The translations under genes were made by a program, and so were the position numbers. From a virus: 48,725 nt of DNA. Numbering within the stretch: the first letter of the stretch is position 1; each line of letters starts with the position of its first letter. The notes below the pieces were generated by a model. The model saw nothing but the letters and a program-made list of their open reading frames with translations, had not been told where the DNA came from and searched no databases. The stretch is from positions 1 through 48,725 of the IMG/VR virus record IMGVR_UViG_3300023087_000026; one strand, written 5' to 3'. This document shows positions 8,984-15,506 of this stretch, one piece after another.

Positions 8984-9301
8984 TTATTTTCCGTAGTGAC
9001 CGCCATAAACTCTAAGTCCAGTTTCATTTAAATCTTTTGCTTTAATATTTGGTTTTAAACGATACAGTGTTTTTACATTTGCATTATTAGGATTTTTTAG
9101 TCTATATTGTTTTACACTAAGTCCTGCTTTTTTTGCAGCAGTTCTAATTTTATCTTGGGCATTATACAATTTTTCAATATTTTCTTGGCTTGATTTTCCG
9201 AGATTACGAGCAAGATTAGAATGAGTTCTATTTTTTACTCCTGCTAAATTAGGTCTTGGTTTTTTATTTATTGCTTTTTTGATAGCCTTGCCTATTGTCA
9301 T
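8984..9301 (-). CDS. Small basic hypothetical protein
   Basis: This 105-aa protein is rich in Lys and Asn (AIKKAINKKPRPN, VKQYRLKNPNNANVK) with no membrane segment. It lies between the two putative DNA-recognition genes of the packaging module. I do not recognise the family. Charge suggests nucleic-acid contact. Confidence 0.6.
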   Translation of the reverse strand: MTIGKAIKKAINKKPRPNLAGVKNRTHSNLARNLGKSSQENIEKLYNAQDKIRTAAKKAGLSVKQYRLKNPNNANVKTLYRLKPNIKAKDLNETGLRVYGGHYGK

Positions 9302-9305
9302 AATA

Positions 9306-9674
9306 TCAATCCTCTTCTACTTGCTTTGGTGGCATTAACATTACACCACCTTTTGCTTCTACTTGCATCTTCTCTGTTTTAACTAGTCCAGTACGATCTA
9401 GTAATTCTTTTGCTGCCGACATTTTATCACGAATACCTAGTTCAGTAGGATCGTATAAAGCACCTACCATAGCCATAGCAGCTTTAGGAGCATTACGTGC
9501 CATGTAAGCAGATGTAGCATCTAGTATTTCGTCTTTTAAAGAGTTAATAATTTCTGTAGATGAAGTAGCGTCTGAATATCCTGCAATTTTCTTTGCAGCT
9601 ACAATGTCACCACCCGCTTCGTCAAATAAGACTGCAAGTAGTTTCTGTTGTTTTTCTGTTAGTGCTCTTGCCAT
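9306..9674 (-). CDS. terS: Putative terminase small subunit
   Basis: I start this 122-aa protein at the ATG at 9674 (MARALTEKQQ), preceded by AGAAAGAG. An upstream in-frame start would run into the lipoprotein gene. The sequence LTEKQQKLLAVLFDEAGGDIVAAKKIAGYSD is the usual N-terminal HTH of TerS-like proteins, and the following helices and MSAAKELLDRTGL segment also fit the family. It should recognise packaging sites and recruit the large subunit. Confidence 0.75.
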   Translation of the reverse strand: MARALTEKQQKLLAVLFDEAGGDIVAAKKIAGYSDATSSTEIINSLKDEILDATSAYMARNAPKAAMAMVGALYDPTELGIRDKMSAAKELLDRTGLVKTEKMQVEAKGGVMLMPPKQVEED

Positions 9675-9675
9675 T

Positions 9676-10017
9676 TTAACTCTTTCTTCTAAACAATGCA
9701 AGCACAAAGTTTGCAATTGATTGACCTATTTGTGTTGGCGTAGGAAGTAACCATCCCAGTATTAATAAAAGCATAACCCAAGGTGGAATGTTTTGATTAC
9801 TAATTAGTAGCTTTTCTACTGGACCTGCTTCTACTTCTTTTGTTTCTGTAACAATATCACGTCCTGCGTTGTTAGTTTCTTCTTCTTCATATGTAACTAC
9901 AGCTTGTTTGTTTTCTTTTCCTAGCTGAGTATTGGCTGCTACATTAGTGCCGCCTGTAGGTAATAAAGAAGTTAAACCACAACTAGATAATAATAAGATT
10001 AGGACTAGCCAACGCAT
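9676..10017 (-). CDS. Candidate unimolecular spanin (outer-membrane lipoprotein with C-terminal membrane anchor)
   Basis: The 113-aa protein has a short lipoprotein signal with lipobox LSSC (Cys13), a hydrophilic periplasmic stretch of about 60 residues, and one hydrophobic segment near the C-terminus (about residues 78-107, PPWVMLLLILGWLL onward) ending in RRKS. A lipid anchor at one end and an inner-membrane segment at the other is the architecture of u-spanins such as T1 gp11, which fuse the inner and outer membranes in the last step of lysis. It directly follows the endolysin and holin-like genes. No two-gene Rz/Rz1 pair is present. Confidence 0.7.
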   Translation of the reverse strand: MRWLVLILLLSSCGLTSLLPTGGTNVAANTQLGKENKQAVVTYEEEETNNAGRDIVTETKEVEAGPVEKLLISNQNIPPWVMLLLILGWLLPTPTQIGQSIANFVLALFRRKS

Positions 10018-10484
10018 TACATAAGTTCAAAATGTGGGCCATCAATAAAGGGTCTACGGGATTGTGATCGACGTAGGTCAATGTATTCGTTCATAGCATC
10101 TTCCATTGTACCGTCATAACGAGCAATATTTCCAACTGACCAAGCTGCTCCCCACTTAATAGCACACCCAACTTCCATAGCGGCTGCTGCCATAGCGTCA
10201 GCAATATTATCATAGACGTTAATTTCCCATATTACATCTGAGCCATCATAAGCTACAAGGTCTACGGCATGTGAGTATCCGTCTTCTTGAATCAGATGTT
10301 TTGATTTCATAGTTTGTGATCTACCCGAAGCATACAGTTTTTCTTGCTCTTGAAGGGTTCTGACTCCATACGTTACGCCAAAATCTACTGATGTCAATTC
10401 AATAGCACGTTTGACTGTATCTACCATATCGGGATGAACACCCTCAAGTTTACCTAATGATCTGTTGCTTAGTTTAAATCCCAT
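10017..10484 (-). CDS. Endolysin, M15-type L-alanyl-D-glutamate peptidase
   Basis: The 155-aa protein matches phage M15 (VanY-like) peptidases that cut peptidoglycan cross-bridges. The zinc site is visible as SKH (His63), SHAVDL (Asp75) and the C-terminal GPHFEL (His151). The usual SxHxxGxAxD motif carries a short insert (IQEDGY) between the first His and the Asp segment. There is no signal peptide, so release needs a holin, and a holin-like gene precedes it. The lysis order is holin candidate, endolysin, u-spanin candidate, with start/stop contacts throughout. Confidence 0.85.
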   Translation of the reverse strand: MGFKLSNRSLGKLEGVHPDMVDTVKRAIELTSVDFGVTYGVRTLQEQEKLYASGRSQTMKSKHLIQEDGYSHAVDLVAYDGSDVIWEINVYDNIADAMAAAAMEVGCAIKWGAAWSVGNIARYDGTMEDAMNEYIDLRRSQSRRPFIDGPHFELM

Positions 10485-10804
10485 TACCGCATATCCTTTG
10501 CTTTACCACCCATAGGCTTACCTGCCATGTATGCTGTAGCCCCCATGTAAGCAGCAACTACGCCAGTTTGTGCGATATAAAATAGCCCTAGCAAATCTGC
10601 TAGAGCATTTACTCTTGAGTCTGACATAAAAGGAGTAAACAGAAATACAGTAAAAATAATCATCATGCCCATAGCTACCCAAGCCATAAACTTTTGTGAT
10701 TCTGCTTTTTCTTCACGTAGCTCTATTTCAAGCATACGTTCTTTCATTGCTACTTCTTCTGGAGTGATTGTGCCATCACCATCTACATCAAAATCTACGA
10801 CCAT
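10484..10804 (-). CDS. EF-hand membrane protein, holin candidate
   Basis: The 106-aa protein opens with a canonical EF-hand loop (Asp6, Asp8, Asp10 to Glu17; DVDGDGTITPEE), then a charged helix, then two membrane segments (about residues 41-60, WVAMGMMIIFTVFLF; and 68-93, containing LLGLFYIAQTGVVAAYMG). Position directly before the endolysin and size suggest a holin. The calcium-binding loop on the holin-like body is unusual. Similar EF-hand membrane proteins occur in other marine phages, so an unrelated envelope role is possible. Confidence 0.65.
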   Translation of the reverse strand: MVVDFDVDGDGTITPEEVAMKERMLEIELREEKAESQKFMAWVAMGMMIIFTVFLFTPFMSDSRVNALADLLGLFYIAQTGVVAAYMGATAYMAGKPMGGKAKDMR

Positions 10805-10807
10805 GTA

Positions 10808-11065
10808 TCAAGTCCTTCTGAAACGTTTGGCAGTCTCAGCCGCCCCTTTAGGTTGTTTAGAAAACTGCTTACCTGCTGAGGTGTCTTTTCTTTTTTGTGC
10901 TGTACTAGCTGCATACTGCGAACTAGACATTGCTTTAATAGCTGCTTCAGGTAGATAACGTTCTCCTGTAGCTTTTGGTCCTTGCGTCGAAGGGTTACCA
11001 CTTTTGGTTCTCCAGTTTTGTCGAGTCCACTTATCTAAACTTTGTTGTGATTTAGCTTTAGCCAT
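10808..11065 (-). CDS. Small basic conserved marine-phage protein (resembles DUF5872)
   Basis: The 85-aa protein holds the stretch KSGNPSTQGPKATGERYLPE and ends KGKQFSKQPKGAAETAKRF. Both occur in short basic proteins scattered through marine phage and virus genomes, which I believe are named DUF5872. It is Lys/Thr-rich, with no signal or membrane segment. It begins the lysis-proximal end of a run of small basic genes. Function is unknown. Confidence 0.7.
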   Translation of the reverse strand: MAKAKSQQSLDKWTRQNWRTKSGNPSTQGPKATGERYLPEAAIKAMSSSQYAASTAQKRKDTSAGKQFSKQPKGAAETAKRFRRT

Positions 11066-11519
11066 TTGCGGTTAACCATGCAAAGAATATAATACCGCCG
11101 ATACCAGCAAGCAATAATAAACCTGTTAATGTCCAAGTTATAATTGCTTCTTGTAACTCTGCTTTGCGGTACTCGTGTTCTTTCTTTTGTTTACGAATAC
11201 GAGCTTCTGTAGCTACTAATTCGTCCCAAGCACTTGGCCCCATGACAAAACTAATGTAGCTACGTAACTCTTCTCTCATAGCTTCTGCTTTACGTTTAGC
11301 AGCAAATACTTCTATAGCTTCAGCTTCAACTGAACCGCCCATAGATTTCCACCACGGAGGATTATTTACTTGTTTCTCTGCTTGGCCTAAGTCTGCCATA
11401 TATCCAGCCCATTGAGTTAGTTGACCAGACATATCTTGCAAGTCCTTGCCTATAGCAAAACCTTTTTTAAGTGCGTTGAAGGCAACGGTAGCCCCACTGA
11501 TAATTGTCACTGGGTCCAT
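11058..11519 (-). CDS. Tail-anchored hypothetical protein
   Basis: The 153-aa protein has a helical cytoplasmic body with conserved-looking WAGYMADLGQAEKQV and a basic RIRKQKKEHEYRKAEL helix, followed by one C-terminal membrane segment (about residues 129-150, WTLTGLLLLAGIGGIIFFAW). It overlaps the next gene by 8 bases. Family unknown. Its place next to the lysis genes allows a lysis or envelope role. Confidence 0.65.
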   Translation of the reverse strand: MDPVTIISGATVAFNALKKGFAIGKDLQDMSGQLTQWAGYMADLGQAEKQVNNPPWWKSMGGSVEAEAIEVFAAKRKAEAMREELRSYISFVMGPSAWDELVATEARIRKQKKEHEYRKAELQEAIITWTLTGLLLLAGIGGIIFFAWLTANG

Positions 11520-11528
11520 ATTGCCCTC

Positions 11529-11738
11529 TTAGCTTTTATACCCGCCACCTGCAGCTTTATACTGCTTGGCTAACATCTGAGCTTTACGTGCAGACCATTG
11601 ACCTGCTGCACCGCCCTTATTACCTGCTTTAATTTTTTTAAACAACCGTTCACGCAATGCTGGCTTTGTGTAGTTTCCAGCCGAGTTTACGGTGCTTTTT
11701 TTCTTTTTTGGCTTGGGGGATTTCCGTGGTGCTCTCAT
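11529..11738 (-). CDS. Small basic conserved marine-phage protein
   Basis: The 69-aa protein has a Lys/Pro-rich head and the conserved tail GQWSARKAQMLAKQYKAAGG. This tail recurs in many marine phage genomes as a stand-alone small protein or a domain end. Its net charge is strongly positive. It overlaps the DUF1127 gene by 89 bases in another frame. Its role is unknown. DNA or RNA contact is likely from charge. Confidence 0.65.
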   Translation of the reverse strand: MRAPRKSPKPKKKKSTVNSAGNYTKPALRERLFKKIKAGNKGGAAGQWSARKAQMLAKQYKAAGGGYKS

Positions 11739-11895
11739 CGTATACTACTCGTTTAATATCTCCACGCCCAATACCAATATCATTTAATTCACGATCAGAC
11801 ATACGATACAAATGCATTGCCGCAATACGGCGATTTGCTTCTGCCTGACGTGCCTCAATAAAGGCGTTAAATGTTTTCTTAAACCATTCTTTCAT
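11650..11895 (-). CDS. DUF1127 protein, host-type small RNA-binding regulator
   Basis: The 81-aa protein contains a full DUF1127 core at about residues 29-52 (LYRMSDRELNDIGIGRGDIK). This family is abundant in alphaproteobacteria. A Rhodobacter member, CcaF1, binds RNA and affects RNA turnover. The phage copy adds a basic C-terminal tail (KKEKKHRKLGWKLHK). It has its own promoter and a leader hairpin that covers its ribosome binding site, so it seems individually regulated. It may adjust host RNA stability or stress responses. Likely acquired from the host. Confidence 0.8.
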   Translation of the reverse strand: MKEWFKKTFNAFIEARQAEANRRIAAMHLYRMSDRELNDIGIGRGDIKRVVYDESTTEIPQAKKEKKHRKLGWKLHKASIA

Positions 11896-11943
11896 AACTA
11901 TCTCCTTGTGTTATCGGTAACTTTTGCTACCAGAGATAGTTAT
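11894..11943 (-). promoter_or_regulatory. Leader hairpin masking the DUF1127 start
   Basis: ATAACTATCTC (11,894-11,904) is the exact reverse complement of GAGATAGTTAT (11,933-11,943), with a 28-nt loop holding a further GGTA/TACC pairing. In the minus transcript, one arm overlaps the ribosome binding site AAGGAG (11,907-11,902) and the start codon (11,895-11,893). The stem would block translation until opened. The predicted transcription start lies just before the first arm. Confidence 0.65.
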
Positions 11944-11953
11944 ATCATATATA

Positions 11954-11982
11954 GTTATAGCATACTACACACAATAATGCAA
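11954..11982 (-). promoter_or_regulatory. Sigma70-like promoter for the DUF1127 gene
   Basis: On the minus strand, TTGCAT (11,982-11,977) and TATAAC (11,959-11,954) are 17 bp apart. The -10 and next eight bases match exactly those of the capsid promoter (CATATATAGTTATA on the plus strand, 11,946-11,959). This shared core may mark phage late or structural promoters. Confidence 0.65.
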
Positions 11983-11994
11983 CCCCGTTATGCA

Positions 11995-12354
11995 TTAACC
12001 AACAGGGATAAACGTTTCTGTTATTGTAAGAATTGTATCAATGTGCCCAGCAGATGAAGGAGTAACACGTATTTCGTCACCTGCTTGTAAGACAAGATCA
12101 ATGTTAGAAAAATTTACATAGTCACTTGCGTTGATACTCTTACCTTTTAAAAAGTGAGAGGTGTAGTCATCTGCAGCTACGTACCATTCTACTTCTACAG
12201 AGTTAGTAGAACTTCCACCATTTACTACGTGAATAAAGGTAACTTCTGCCACTGCATTAGCAGGACAGGTGTATACAGTTTCGTATATTGTTCCCGTGTT
12301 GTGACCATACACAGATTTAATACGTGCTGATTTACCTTGGTTTACTAAGCTCAT
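11995..12354 (-). CDS. Putative small virion protein, beta-rich
   Basis: The 119-aa protein looks like a compact beta-sandwich: alternating hydrophobic strands, YTCPANAVAEVTFIHVVNG, VEVEWYVAADD, and a closing ITETFIPVG. Proteins with this look are common in marine phages and are often found in virions as head or tail accessories. It is the first gene upstream of the DUF1127 promoter. Family name not recalled. Confidence 0.6.
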   Translation of the reverse strand: MSLVNQGKSARIKSVYGHNTGTIYETVYTCPANAVAEVTFIHVVNGGSSTNSVEVEWYVAADDYTSHFLKGKSINASDYVNFSNIDLVLQAGDEIRVTPSSAGHIDTILTITETFIPVG

Positions 12355-12672
12355 TTATTTTTTGTTCTTAACTACCCACGCCTCATTGACTTCTGTATTA
12401 GGATCATCTGCAATAAAATGTCCATTTTTGTCACGAGCACGTTCCATTACAAGTTCAGCAGCTTTAGATGCTACTTTCTTTACTGCTTTCTTTACTTGTT
12501 TCTTGACATTGGGCTTTTTACTTACAATGTCTTGAATACGTGAGTCACTGATATAATACCCACCATAAGGGTCTTTACCTGCAAGCACATCACCACGTTG
12601 TGTAGTAACAGTGTCATCAGTAACTACGTATCCATGTTTCTCTAGTTCCGATTGCCAATCTGTAAAATTCAT
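12355..12672 (-). CDS. Small basic hypothetical protein
   Basis: This 105-aa protein has a globular N-terminal half (WQSELEKHGYVVTDDTV) and a Lys/Val-rich central helix (KKQVKKAVKKVASKAAELV). It is tightly packed between neighbours, overlapping the upstream gene by 4 bases. The amphipathic Lys helix may bind nucleic acid or membrane. No family recognised. Confidence 0.6.
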   Translation of the reverse strand: MNFTDWQSELEKHGYVVTDDTVTTQRGDVLAGKDPYGGYYISDSRIQDIVSKKPNVKKQVKKAVKKVASKAAELVMERARDKNGHFIADDPNTEVNEAWVVKNKK

Positions 12673-12887
12673 TTATCTTTACCACCTTTTAAACACTTAC
12701 CTGCTGCCAAGCAGTTACCCCGTGTTTGACATCCTTCACATGTCTCCATAATAAATCCACCTTCATTCATTTTCTTGTAACCACTGGCATACGCAGCGGC
12801 AGCTTGTTTTTCTGCACCTTTACGAGTAGGATACACTTTACCTGAGTCACCCCACTTGTAACCACCCTTAACTTTACGTATAGGCAT
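12669..12887 (-). CDS. Small protein with a C-terminal cysteine cluster
   Basis: The 72-aa protein starts with the familiar marine-phage segment KGGYKWGDSGKVYPTRKGAE and ends with four cysteines in CEGCQTRGNCLAAGKC, spaced like a small metal site. Zinc or iron-sulfur binding is possible. Its start abuts the upstream gene. Function is unknown. Confidence 0.65.
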   Translation of the reverse strand: MPIRKVKGGYKWGDSGKVYPTRKGAEKQAAAAYASGYKKMNEGGFIMETCEGCQTRGNCLAAGKCLKGGKDK

Positions 12888-13075
12888 TAGGCACTATTTC
12901 CTTCAACTTTGTGGCAGTGGGGAGTAGCATAAGCACCCCCTTGCCTTATAGTACTTGCTATCCGCTCTGCTTCCTTTAAACACGTTTCCTCAGTATAGAA
13001 AGGTTCTGGTTTTGCTATAATCTTACAGGACAATGCCATAGGATCAAAACACACAAGCATTATCCCTATCCACAT
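12887..13075 (-). CDS. Small secreted-like cysteine-containing protein
   Basis: The 62-aa product has a hydrophobic start (MWIGIMLVCFDPMAL) and paired cysteines later (EETCLKEAERI, ATPHCHKV). It may be an exported or periplasmic protein with a disulfide. Similar short proteins appear in other marine phages. Role unknown. Confidence 0.55.
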   Translation of the reverse strand: MWIGIMLVCFDPMALSCKIIAKPEPFYTEETCLKEAERIASTIRQGGAYATPHCHKVEGNSA

Positions 13076-13079
13076 AGTA

Positions 13080-13655
13080 CTACTTCTTTTTCTTAGAATA
13101 ACCGCCCTTAGCAGCTCTCATCATACTAGCTTTCTTACCTTTAGACTTTGGTTTTTGTGGTCCGTACTTATCACGGGTAGTTGGACCGCCTCTGCCGTTA
13201 TACTTAGTAAGAAGATCACGCAAAGGAACACCAAGTTTGTCTGCTTCTTTTTTCATAGCTTTTAACCAAGCTGGGTCAACAGAACCTCCTGCTTTCATTT
13301 TAGGACGAAGCTTAGGTTTAGGAGACTGAGATGTACGAGGAACAGTGCGTTTAGGTTTTGCTGCTTCTTCTGATGCAATTTTAAGAAGTGTTTCCCTAAT
13401 CGCTGCTTTTTGTGCTAAAGAAAGATTTTCCTTTTCCAACTTTTTTAGTTCAGACGCATTTGTCATTTCACGAATAGCCGCAACGGTAAGTCCTGCACCT
13501 AGACCTGCTGCTGCACCTTGTCTACGCCCTACTTGTTTGCCTACACGACGACCACCACCAAATGCACGTTGCGCTGGTGTGGAAGAATTTTTCTGTAGCC
13601 TCTTTTTAGCTTTAATTTCATTTCTTATTCTCGATATTGTAGTACTTCTAGCCAT
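13080..13655 (-). CDS. Basic hypothetical protein with a small hydrophobic patch
   Basis: The 191-aa protein is strongly basic at both ends, with a Gly/Ala-rich patch near residues 42-62 (GAAAGLGAGLTVAAI) and a Lys/Pro-rich linker. The C-terminal part GVPLRDLLTKYNGRGG is the most conserved-looking segment, followed by KKKGK tails. It is one of a series of Lys-rich genes. It could be an ejected or DNA-associated virion protein. No family recognised. Confidence 0.6.
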   Translation of the reverse strand: MARSTTISRIRNEIKAKKRLQKNSSTPAQRAFGGGRRVGKQVGRRQGAAAGLGAGLTVAAIREMTNASELKKLEKENLSLAQKAAIRETLLKIASEEAAKPKRTVPRTSQSPKPKLRPKMKAGGSVDPAWLKAMKKEADKLGVPLRDLLTKYNGRGGPTTRDKYGPQKPKSKGKKASMMRAAKGGYSKKKK

Positions 13656-14305
13656 TAGTTATTTCCTTGTGTTCCTGCTACAGATGCGCCACAGTTTGCG
13701 TAGCCGCCTTTGTTATAGTTAAGCCCTTTAACGCCTTTTGCTTTTGCAGGAATTTTAAATGGGGCACGTGGTATAGTGACAGACTTAGCTTTCATGTCTG
13801 CTGCATTTTGAGAAACACCCCGACCTTTTTTGTTTACTTCTTCAGCATTCGCACGGTTAATAGCAGTAATAATGCTTTTATATTTAGCCTCTGTAATACG
13901 TCCTGCCGCCAGATCAGCTTTAGCTTTACGTTTACCTTCAGCACGTGAAACACTGGTATACGCTATCATAGAACCTGGACCTTCTTTTTTATTCTGTTGT
14001 GTAGTTGTCTTTGCACTTACACGACCTGTTGCTGCACGTGCTCTTTCTTCGCCAGATTGTCTACGTTTAGCTGGAGGAATTGCTGAACGATCACCTTTTG
14101 GTTTAGGCTTTGCTGCTTCACCACGCTTTACAATAGAATCAATATTCTTTTTTTCTGCCTGATTAATCTTAGCAATAGCTGCCGCTTCTTTTTCACCCTT
14201 CATCTTAGGGTTGGCTCGAATAGCTTTACGAGCTGCATTCGCCTCTGATTTTGTAGCAGTTTTACTTACTGCCTTTCCTATTTTTGTCAATAATCCAGCC
14301 AACAT
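13655..14305 (-). CDS. Basic, Ala/Lys-rich hypothetical protein
   Basis: The 216-aa protein consists of Ala/Lys-rich helical segments (NAARKAIRANPKMKGEKEAA) and Pro/Lys linkers, ending in a Gly/Asn/Cys-containing tail. It is strongly basic and low in aromatic residues, typical of histone-like or virion-packed proteins. Its stop is shared with the next start. Function unknown. Confidence 0.6.
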   Translation of the reverse strand: MLAGLLTKIGKAVSKTATKSEANAARKAIRANPKMKGEKEAAAIAKINQAEKKNIDSIVKRGEAAKPKPKGDRSAIPPAKRRQSGEERARAATGRVSAKTTTQQNKKEGPGSMIAYTSVSRAEGKRKAKADLAAGRITEAKYKSIITAINRANAEEVNKKGRGVSQNAADMKAKSVTIPRAPFKIPAKAKGVKGLNYNKGGYANCGASVAGTQGNN

Positions 14306-14320
14306 TTTAATTACGTCCTT

Positions 14321-14614
14321 TTACCACTTGACCTTATGCGACCAGTACTTAGCACTTAGTTTACTAGTCGGCTTACCTTGAGCATTATGCCGTGCATAAT
14401 AACTCTTCTTACGTGCTTTGTCTTTTGCACTGGTGGGGCTTTTACCTGCACCCTTTACACCTTGTTGACCAAAACGGATAAACTTATAAGTGTCACCTTC
14501 CTTAGCCATTACGCAATGTGATTTAGTTGGGTGCTTAGGTGTACGCTTAGGTTTGTTAACACCAGTAAGCCCCTCTTCTTTCATTTTAGTTTTGACTCTT
14601 TCAGGTATACTCAT
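14321..14614 (-). CDS. Conserved small marine-phage protein
   Basis: The 97-aa protein contains SHCVMAKEGDTYKFIRFGQQ and ends SAKYWSHKVKW. Both are characteristic of a short basic family found across cyanophages and other marine phages, possibly DUF6321. The pattern of two beta strands followed by a basic helical part suggests a nucleic-acid-binding fold. Function is not established. Confidence 0.7.
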   Translation of the reverse strand: MSIPERVKTKMKEEGLTGVNKPKRTPKHPTKSHCVMAKEGDTYKFIRFGQQGVKGAGKSPTSAKDKARKKSYYARHNAQGKPTSKLSAKYWSHKVKW

Positions 14615-14832
14615 TAGTCAGTACCGTCCGTCCATCCTTCCATACGCATAGCCCATTCTACATGTTCCAACGTAAACTTCCTCCCATAGTGGTTCTGTAC
14701 GGCCTCTCGTACATAGAATACATCACTATGAGGGATATGCAATCTATCTATAGTTCCATTAAGTAAATGATTATAAAACTCAGAAAGAACATTGTCAGTA
14801 TATAGTTTTACTGATTTTTGCTTCATTGTCAA
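14614..14832 (-). CDS. Small hypothetical protein, first gene of the minus-strand block
   Basis: The 72-aa protein is soluble and aromatic-rich (FYVREAVQNHYGRKF, VEWAMRMEGW). It is the first gene after the divergent control region, so it should be expressed first from the minus promoter near 15,000. Its stop overlaps the next start. No family recognised. Confidence 0.6.
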   Translation of the reverse strand: MTMKQKSVKLYTDNVLSEFYNHLLNGTIDRLHIPHSDVFYVREAVQNHYGRKFTLEHVEWAMRMEGWTDGTD

Positions 14833-14983
14833 GAACTTTCTTTATACAATACAAACTCCTCGCCTAACGGCGTACACTTTAAGTGTTACATATACGTGAT
14901 AAATAAGTTAAGTATAATTATATCTAACTATAATTACAGTTAAGTGAATCACTTTAAGTGTCATCTTAGTTTTAACTATAATA

Positions 14984-15011
14984 GTTTTACACATTCTGTG
15001 AGGCATGTCAA
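14984..15011 (-). promoter_or_regulatory. Putative promoter of the minus-strand block
   Basis: A perfect TTGACA (15,011-15,006, minus strand) is followed after 16 bp by a weak -10, TAAAAC (14,989-14,984). It would give a leader of about 140 nt before the first gene. A second AT-rich stretch at 14,917-14,933 holds TATAAT-like hexamers without a -35. Confidence 0.45.
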
Positions 15012-15030
15012 CCCCTAGCAGATATAATAA

Positions 15031-15041
15031 GAACATTGTTC
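15031..15041. promoter_or_regulatory. Candidate operator half, GAAC-ATT-GTTC
   Basis: A perfect palindrome in half-sites GAAC and GTTC, 20 bp upstream of the minus-strand -35. A sister site lies 31 bp away, about three helical turns, which suits cooperative binding by a dimeric regulator. Confidence 0.45.
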
Positions 15042-15060
15042 CTGTAATCCCACGTTTTGA

Positions 15061-15073
15061 AGAACCATGTTCT
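15061..15073. promoter_or_regulatory. Candidate operator half, AGAAC-CAT-GTTCT
   Basis: Second GAAC-N3-GTTC palindrome, centred 31 bp from the one at 15,031-15,041. The shared half-site and spacing suggest a single regulator acting on the minus promoter. It does not match the usual alphaproteobacterial LexA box (GTTC-N7-GTTC). Confidence 0.45.
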
Positions 15074-15107
15074 GTGTAAACCACTATGTATGTAATGTGG
15101 TTAACAC
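15074..15107. repeat. Near-perfect inverted repeat
   Basis: GTGTAAACCAC (15,074-15,084) pairs with GTGGTTAACAC (15,097-15,107) with one mismatch and a 12-nt loop. It directly follows the second GAAC palindrome and may be part of the same control element. Confidence 0.5.
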
Positions 15108-15260
15108 TCCATTTTTCCTGATCTGTGTATTTATACATGCATATATACGTACACCCCCACCCTGTCCCCTGCCCGTGGCCTACTCACCGCACACAATTCT
15201 GCGCATAATGCAATGTCATGACGTGTGGTGAGAGCAGCAGAAGTGTCTCAGTTCACCAAC

Positions 15261-15273
15261 ACACCGAAGGTGT
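15261..15273. repeat. C-GAA-G mini-hairpin 1
   Basis: ACACC-GAA-GGTGT: five paired bases closed by C-G over a GAA loop. The same sequence recurs at 15,360 and, shortened, at 15,496. GNA triloops closed by C-G are known as unusually stable DNA mini-hairpins. Confidence 0.6.
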
Positions 15274-15359
15274 AAGCAATTTCAATGGGTTACTTGTCTA
15301 CGACAACTGTTATGGAATCAGTTGCCACTCTTTAGAGTGAGTAAAAAGGTTATAATGTA

Positions 15360-15372
15360 ACACCGAAGGTGT
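15360..15372. repeat. C-GAA-G mini-hairpin 2
   Basis: Exact second copy of ACACC-GAA-GGTGT. It lies four bases after a perfect TATAAT hexamer (15,351-15,356). Confidence 0.6.
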
Positions 15373-15401
15373 GTTGAAGATACAATGCACATTTTTACCC
15401 T

Positions 15402-15416
15402 ACCCCCAGAGGGGGT
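15402..15416. repeat. GC-rich hairpin
   Basis: ACCCCC-AGA-GGGGGT, six pairs. It has no T-run on either side, so it is not a standard terminator. Confidence 0.55.
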
Positions 15417-15477
15417 GGTGGTCATTGGCAGAGCTGCATACGGCTTGTAGGATCGTGAAGCTGACCCAGTTCAAAGT

Positions 15478-15491
15478 GTCCGATGTCGGAC
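15478..15491. repeat. 14-nt palindrome, copy 1
   Basis: GTCCGATGTCGGAC in the divergent region, upstream of the early promoter. Its flanks (AAAGT on the left, GGTT on the right) are the reverse of those around copies 3-5. Confidence 0.75.
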
Positions 15492-15495
15492 GGTT

Positions 15496-15506
15496 CACCG
15501 AAGGTG
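15496..15506. repeat. C-GAA-G mini-hairpin 3
   Basis: CACC-GAA-GGTG, five bases after palindrome copy 1. It is a shortened copy of the hairpins at 15,261 and 15,360. Confidence 0.55.

Noticed and set aside
15031-15073. LexA boxes
   Set aside because: Alphaproteobacterial LexA sites are direct GTTC-N7-GTTC repeats. These are inverted with a 3-nt gap.
14908-15138. Open frame of 76 codons on the minus strand in the control region
   Set aside because: No ribosome binding site, odd composition, and it covers the promoter and operator palindromes.
15402-15416. Intrinsic terminator at the GC-rich hairpin
   Set aside because: No T-run on either side.
15400-15500. tRNA-like look around GTTCAAAG and nearby hairpins
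   Set aside because: No acceptor or anticodon stems can be built. No tRNA was found in the window.
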